Assembly (NCBI RefSeq): GCF_904067045.1
Contig: NZ_CAJFDC010000036.1
Coordinates: forward strand, 1,256,001 to 1,320,000
Direction: 5' to 3'
Source of the DNA: Pseudomonas sp. FEN
GTDB lineage: Bacteria > Pseudomonadota > Gammaproteobacteria > Pseudomonadales > Pseudomonadaceae
Length of the DNA: 64,000 nucleotides
Of this stretch, positions 60,657 through 64,000 are shown piece by piece; positions within the stretch are counted from its first letter, which is position 1; each line of letters opens with the position of its first letter. Under the pieces are notes generated by a model. The model saw only the letters and a list, made by a program, of their open reading frames with translations, made no database searches and was not told the DNA's origin. A program made the translations under genes and the position numbers.

Positions 60657-60676
60657 TTCCCATGGCCAGTTTCGGG

Positions 60677-60682
60677 TATACT
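60677..60682 (+). promoter_or_regulatory. -10 box of the 6S RNA gene
   Basis: TATACT lies just downstream of zapA and about 7 bases before the predicted 5' end of 6S RNA. The extended GGGTATACT form fits a strong sigma-70-type promoter. Confidence 0.6.
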
Positions 60683-60688
60683 GACCTC

Positions 60689-60867
60689 ACTCCCTGGAGT
60701 GCTTGCCAGTTGGTGATGTCCCTGAGCCGATTCGCAAAACCACGGGAGTTGCACGTTGGGGCCGGTGCGCATGTCCGCTGGACGGAAAGCCTTAAGGCCT
60801 CCTGCAACTTCCACCTTGAACTCTCGGGTTCAAGGGCTAAGCCGACAGCGGTACGTCGGGGAGCCTG
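60689..60867 (+). ncRNA. ssrS: 6S RNA
   Basis: Between zapA and fau, the conserved location. The closing stem joins CTCACTCCCTGGAGTG-like 5' sequence with the GTACGTCGGGGAG end. Hallmarks GCCAGTTGG, TGTCCCTGAGCCGAT, GCATGTCCGC and AAGCCTTAAGG are those of Pseudomonas 6S RNA, and CCTTGAACTCTCGGGTTCAAGG forms the 3' hairpin. It mimics an open promoter and holds RNA polymerase in stationary phase. End points are approximate to a few bases. Confidence 0.9.
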
Positions 60868-60952
60868 ATTTCAACCCACTGCCGGCGACCATTGCCGGCA
60901 TGGGTATTAACGAGCCGCCGTCCTGGCTGCTCGATTGCCCAAGCCAGATACG

Positions 60953-61558
60953 ATGACCGAACCTGCGCCGCCTTCCCGCCCGCAACTTCGACGACTGCTG
61001 CGCAAGGCCCGCCGCGCGCTCAGCGCCAGCGAACAACGCCAGGCCGCGCGCGGCCTGTATCGGCAATTGGCGCAGCACCCGCTGTTTCGTCGCGCCCGCC
61101 ATATCTCCCTGTACCTGCCCACCGACGGTGAGATCGATCCGCGTCTGCTGCTGCGTGAAGCGCAACGGCGCGGCAAGCACACCTATCTGCCAGTGCTCAG
61201 CGCCTGGCCGCGCACCCGGATGGTGTTCCAACGCATTCGGCCGGGACAGAAACTGCAGCCCAATCGCTTTCGTATCCTTGAACCACGGATCAACCTGGCC
61301 GCGCAACGCAAGGTCTGGACATTGGACCTGGTGCTGCTGCCACTGGTGGGTTTCGATAAGCACGGTGGACGCCTGGGCATGGGCGGCGGTTTCTATGACC
61401 GCAGCCTGGCGTACCTGGCCCGACGCCAAAACTGGCGCAAGCCGACGCTGCTGGGGCTGGCCCATGAATGTCAGAAAGTCGGAAAGTTGAATCAGGCCAG
61501 CTGGGATGTGCCATTACAGGGCACCGTCACGGACAGTGCCTGGTATTTCGCGCCCTGA
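60953..61558 (+). CDS. fau: 5-formyltetrahydrofolate cyclo-ligase
   Basis: A 201-residue enzyme (YgfA) that returns 5-formyl-THF to the folate pool as 5,10-methenyl-THF. The C-terminal signature LLPLVGFDKHGGRLGMGGGF is complete. ATG at 60953 (MTEPAPPSRPQ) is preferred over the in-frame TTG at 60935. It follows 6S RNA, as in E. coli where ssrS and ygfA form one transcript. Confidence 0.92.
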   Translation: MTEPAPPSRPQLRRLLRKARRALSASEQRQAARGLYRQLAQHPLFRRARHISLYLPTDGEIDPRLLLREAQRRGKHTYLPVLSAWPRTRMVFQRIRPGQKLQPNRFRILEPRINLAAQRKVWTLDLVLLPLVGFDKHGGRLGMGGGFYDRSLAYLARRQNWRKPTLLGLAHECQKVGKLNQASWDVPLQGTVTDSAWYFAP

Positions 61559-61599
61559 TCTTTCGCGCAACAGGGCACAACCCCTGCAGACGGCAGGGT

Positions 61600-61758
61600 T
61601 CAGCGTTTGAACAGGGTTGACTGTTGCGGCTGATGCTGGACGGCTTCCACCGGCACGTCTTTCTTGCCGGACCACAGGCCCTGGGCGTAGCCCGTAGTGA
61701 CCACACCCAAACCGAACAAAATCACCAAAATCCATAGTAAATCCGGTTTGCGTTTCAT
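61600..61758 (-). CDS. Small single-span membrane protein
   Basis: A 52-residue protein beginning MKRKPDLLWILVILFGLGVV, with one membrane helix (about 8-25), a GYAQGLWSGKK juxtamembrane stretch and a hydrophilic tail ending QSTLFKR. The start has a purine-rich AGGGGGG upstream. The codon pattern and a full membrane helix support it as real; it is convergent with fau. I recall similar short hypothetical proteins at this locus in pseudomonads but have no function to assign. Confidence 0.7.
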   Translation of the reverse strand: MKRKPDLLWILVILFGLGVVTTGYAQGLWSGKKDVPVEAVQHQPQQSTLFKR

Positions 61759-61942
61759 CGATTGCCCCCCTAGGCAAATGATCCACGATGACAGCAGCGG
61801 TTCTCGTTATAGGCCGTGCAGCAGCGTCAAGCTTAAAATCACGGCATTTTGCGATAACGTGAAGCACTACGCAAACATTGGCGTCAACCGACTGTCGGGT
61901 AGTGCGAGAAATCGCCCGACAAATTGTCCGAGGAGCAAAACC

Positions 61943-62392
61943 ATGGCTTATTGGCTGATGAAATCCGAACCCGACGAGCTGTCCGTCGAAGACCTGGCCA
62001 GGCTCGGCGAGGTGCGCTGGGATGGCGTGCGCAACTACCAGGCGCGCAATTTCCTGCGGGCGATGGCGGTCGGCGACGAGTTCTTCTTCTACCACTCCAG
62101 TTGCCCGGAGCCGGGGATTGCCGGGATTGGCCGGATCGTGGCGGCGGCGTATCCGGATCCAACGGCGCTGGACCCCGAGAGCCCGTATCACGACCCCAAG
62201 GCCAGCGCCGAGAAGAATCCCTGGAGTGCTTTGCAGGTCGCGCATGCGCAGACTTTTGCCAAGGTGCTCGGGCTTGGTTACTTGAAGCAGCAGGCCGAGT
62301 TGGCGGAAATGCCATTGGTACAGAAAGGCAGTCGGTTGTCGGTGATGCCGGTCACCGCCGAACAGTGGGCAGCGGTTCTGGCCTTGCGCTGA
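61943..62392 (+). CDS. EVE-domain protein
   Basis: A 149-residue EVE (PUA-like) domain protein. MAYWLMKSEPDELSVEDL, WDGVRNYQARNFLR and FFYHSSCPEPGIAGIGRIV are classical for the family, which binds modified bases in DNA or RNA. Start at 61943 has CGAGGAGCAAAACC. It is monocistronic and divergent from the small membrane protein. Confidence 0.92.
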   Translation: MAYWLMKSEPDELSVEDLARLGEVRWDGVRNYQARNFLRAMAVGDEFFFYHSSCPEPGIAGIGRIVAAAYPDPTALDPESPYHDPKASAEKNPWSALQVAHAQTFAKVLGLGYLKQQAELAEMPLVQKGSRLSVMPVTAEQWAAVLALR

Positions 62393-62402
62393 ACCTACGG
62401 GG

Positions 62403-62515
62403 CTCTTCGCGGGCAAACTCCGCTCCCACATTAGGTCGGTGTGGTGCACAAAATCTGTGATCGACGCTGTACCGTGGGAGCGGAGCTTGTCGGATCGCCG
62501 CGGTGCGGCGAAGAG
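62403..62515. repeat. REP-type inverted repeat pair
   Basis: CTTCGCGGGCAAACTCCGCT near 62404 faces GGGAGCGGAGCTTGTCGGAT near 62476, and the extended CGCCGCGGTGCGGCGAAGAG end gives further pairing. It follows the EVE gene stop within about 10 bases. Confidence 0.75.
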
Positions 62516-62655
62516 GCCGGCACTGACAACACAGCATCATCCAGCCATGCATCCCCCGCCCGATTCAGGTTAGGCTTGCCGTTCATTTGACCAATATCAA
62601 CCCGCTTACGCGCGTATTCGATCAGGCTAAGGCGTTATTGATGCAGGATGCAAGA

Positions 62656-63621
62656 ATGTCGACGAATCACCACCGCTCCCGTCTTTTCGCCGGTTCCTTG
62701 CTCGTGCTGCTGATGGCCGCCGGCGGTTTCGGCTACTGGAAATCGCTCCACGACCGCTTGCCCGAAGGCCTGGCCATGGCTAACGGTCGCCTCGAAGCCA
62801 CTGAAGTGCAGATCGCCAGCAAAACCCCGGGCCGGCTGGCCGAGGTGCTGGTCAATGAAGGCGACAAGGTCAGCCGTGGACAACTGCTGGCCCGCCTCGA
62901 CACCCGCACCCTCGAAGCCCAGCGCAACCAGGCTGAAGCCGAAGTACTGCGCGCCCGCGAGAACTTCGCCGCCAACCAGGCCAACGTGCAACTGCGCCAG
63001 AGCGAACTGTTGCTGGCCGGCCAGGAACTCAGGCGGTTTCGCGAACTGTCCCAGCGCGGTTTCGCCAGCGGCCAGGTGATCGACCAGCAACAGTCCCGCT
63101 ACGACACCAGCAACGCCGCCTTGACCGCCGCCAAGGCCCAGGTCTCGGCCACCAGCGCCGCCATCGGGGCGGCCCAGGCTCAGGTCGCCCAGTTGACCAG
63201 CGAAATCGACGACAGCAGCCTGCGCGCGCCCATCGACGGCATTATCCAGTTGCGCCTGGCCGAGCCCGGAGAAGTCCTCGGCGCCGGCGGTCGGGTGCTG
63301 CTGCTGATCGATCCCAGCGACCAGTATATGAACCTCTACCTGCCCGCCGCCGTCGTCGGACGCCTGACCCAGGGCGATGACGCGCGGATCGTGCTCGACG
63401 CCCTGCCCGAGCAGCCCCTGCCGGCGAAAATCGCCTTCGTCGCCGCCAAATCCCAATTCACCCCCAAGGAAGTGGAAACCCGCGACGAGCGGCAGAAACT
63501 GGTGTTCCGGGTCAAACTGCGCCTGACCGAACCCGCCGCCGTGCCCCAGGCCAAGCCCGGCATGCCTGGCGCCGGCTACGTGCACACCGCCCCCGTGGAC
63601 TGGCCGGCCAATCTGAAATGA
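62656..63621 (+). CDS. HlyD-family membrane fusion (adaptor) protein
   Basis: A 321-residue periplasmic adaptor with an N-terminal membrane anchor (about 8-25), a biotinyl-lipoyl-like domain split around a long coiled-coil hairpin (about 75-190), and a beta-barrel region. VNEGDKVSRGQLLARLDTRT and RAPIDGIIQLRLAEPGE are typical. It overlaps the next gene by four bases, which encodes an RbbA-like ABC ATPase, so it belongs to an ABC exporter of unknown cargo. Start at 62656 follows AGGATGCAAGA; ATG at 62641 is an alternative. Confidence 0.88.
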   Translation: MSTNHHRSRLFAGSLLVLLMAAGGFGYWKSLHDRLPEGLAMANGRLEATEVQIASKTPGRLAEVLVNEGDKVSRGQLLARLDTRTLEAQRNQAEAEVLRARENFAANQANVQLRQSELLLAGQELRRFRELSQRGFASGQVIDQQQSRYDTSNAALTAAKAQVSATSAAIGAAQAQVAQLTSEIDDSSLRAPIDGIIQLRLAEPGEVLGAGGRVLLLIDPSDQYMNLYLPAAVVGRLTQGDDARIVLDALPEQPLPAKIAFVAAKSQFTPKEVETRDERQKLVFRVKLRLTEPAAVPQAKPGMPGAGYVHTAPVDWPANLK

Positions 63622-64000
63622 GCGACCTGGCGCTGCAAGCCAGTGGCATCCAGCATCGCTATGGCGACCAACAAGCCTTGGTCGATATCGCTTTCAGCCT
63701 GCCCGCCGGCACCCGCTGCGGTCTGATCGGTCCGGACGGTGCCGGTAAATCGAGCCTGTTGGGACTGATCGCCGGAGTCAAGACGCTCCAGCAAGGCCAG
63801 TTGCAAGTGCTCGGCGGCGCCATCGACGAGCGCCGCCACCGCGCCAGCCTGTATCCGCGCATCGCTTTCATGCCCCAGGGCCTGGGTGGCAACCTCTACC
63901 CCGATTTGTCGATCAGCGAGAACATCCGCTTCTTCGCCACCCTGTTCGGGCTGACGAAAGCCGACTGCAACCTGCGCATGCACAACCTGCTGCGCGCCAC
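63618..64000 (+). CDS. ABC transporter ATPase, RbbA-like (cut by window edge)
   Basis: The first 127 residues of an ABC ATPase. Walker A is GPDGAGKSS (about 39-47), and the Q-loop region is IAFMPQGLGGNLYPDLSI. In pseudomonads the gene at this place encodes a large protein with two ATPase domains and a permease (RbbA/YhiH type), followed by a separate permease; only the start is visible here. It is translationally coupled to the HlyD gene. Confidence 0.85.
   Translation, partial: MSDLALQASGIQHRYGDQQALVDIAFSLPAGTRCGLIGPDGAGKSSLLGLIAGVKTLQQGQLQVLGGAIDERRHRASLYPRIAFMPQGLGGNLYPDLSISENIRFFATLFGLTKADCNLRMHNLLRA

Noticed and set aside
1..64000. tRNA, rRNA, CRISPR arrays, transposases, integrases and prophage genes
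   Set aside because: I looked for cloverleaf-like GTTCRA regions, regularly spaced direct repeats, and DDE or integrase motifs and saw none. The repeats present are REP-type palindromes, not CRISPR.

Overview
The window is a high-GC chromosomal segment of a Pseudomonas, most likely from the P. fluorescens complex. The protein sequences and the local gene orders (aguBA, rml-dctBD, cysQ-nudE-yrfG, fdhD-fdhF, spuIABCDEFGH, tauABCD, lsfA-ssuEADCBF, ubiI-ubiH-pepP-ygfB-zapA-6S RNA-fau) are those of that genus. Coordinates and motifs were read from the sequence; family assignments come from recognising the proteins, without database searches.

Layout. 0-4.3 kb: polyamine and amine metabolism (aguA start, aguB, and a 970-residue three-part kinase-like/hybrid-motif/aminotransferase protein). 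4.5-7.9 kb: dTDP-L-rhamnose operon rmlBACD. 8-11.2 kb: C4-dicarboxylate two-component system dctBD, then a hotdog thioesterase. 11.8-14 kb: cysQ, nudE, yrfG. 14.2-18.4 kb: LysR regulator, fdhD and a YdeP-type molybdopterin oxidoreductase. 18.6-21.7 kb: a LodA/GoxA-like quinoprotein oxidase with its flavoprotein partner. 21.9-25.1 kb: a glycine-zipper protein, then STAS, cheR, a probable cheD remnant and an orphan NarL-type regulator; this looks like the wreck of a chemosensory operon. 25.1-31.7 kb: housekeeping and accessory genes, including an N-terminal nucleophile acylase (HacB-like) and a divergent glxA/HD-hydrolase pair. 31.9-42.8 kb: the complete spu polyamine uptake and gamma-glutamyl catabolism locus. 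43.1-55.4 kb: a sulfonate-sulfur island (tauDCBA, an OprD-family porin, lsfA, ssuEADCBF). 55.4-64 kb: ubiquinone hydroxylases, pepP, ygfB, a zapB-like gene and zapA, 6S RNA, fau, a 52-residue membrane peptide, an EVE protein and the start of an HlyD/RbbA exporter.

How it fits together. Agmatine is converted to putrescine by AguA/AguB; putrescine and spermidine enter by SpuDEFGH and are degraded by SpuB/SpuI, SpuC and SpuA. Taurine and alkanesulfonates are imported and desulfonated by Tau and Ssu, with LsfA probably handling peroxide.

Main anomalies: (1) tauB carries a one-base frameshift right after its Walker B motif; (2) the chemosensory remnant; (3) a CTQ-type amine/amino-acid oxidase pair beside a formate-dehydrogenase-like gene; (4) strong hairpins between the binding-protein genes of the spu operon; (5) at least nine paired REP-like inverted repeats in intergenic gaps; (6) an AATAAATAA-rich motif shared by the upstream regions of tauA, lsfA and ssuE. 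No tRNA, rRNA, CRISPR array, transposase or prophage gene was seen.
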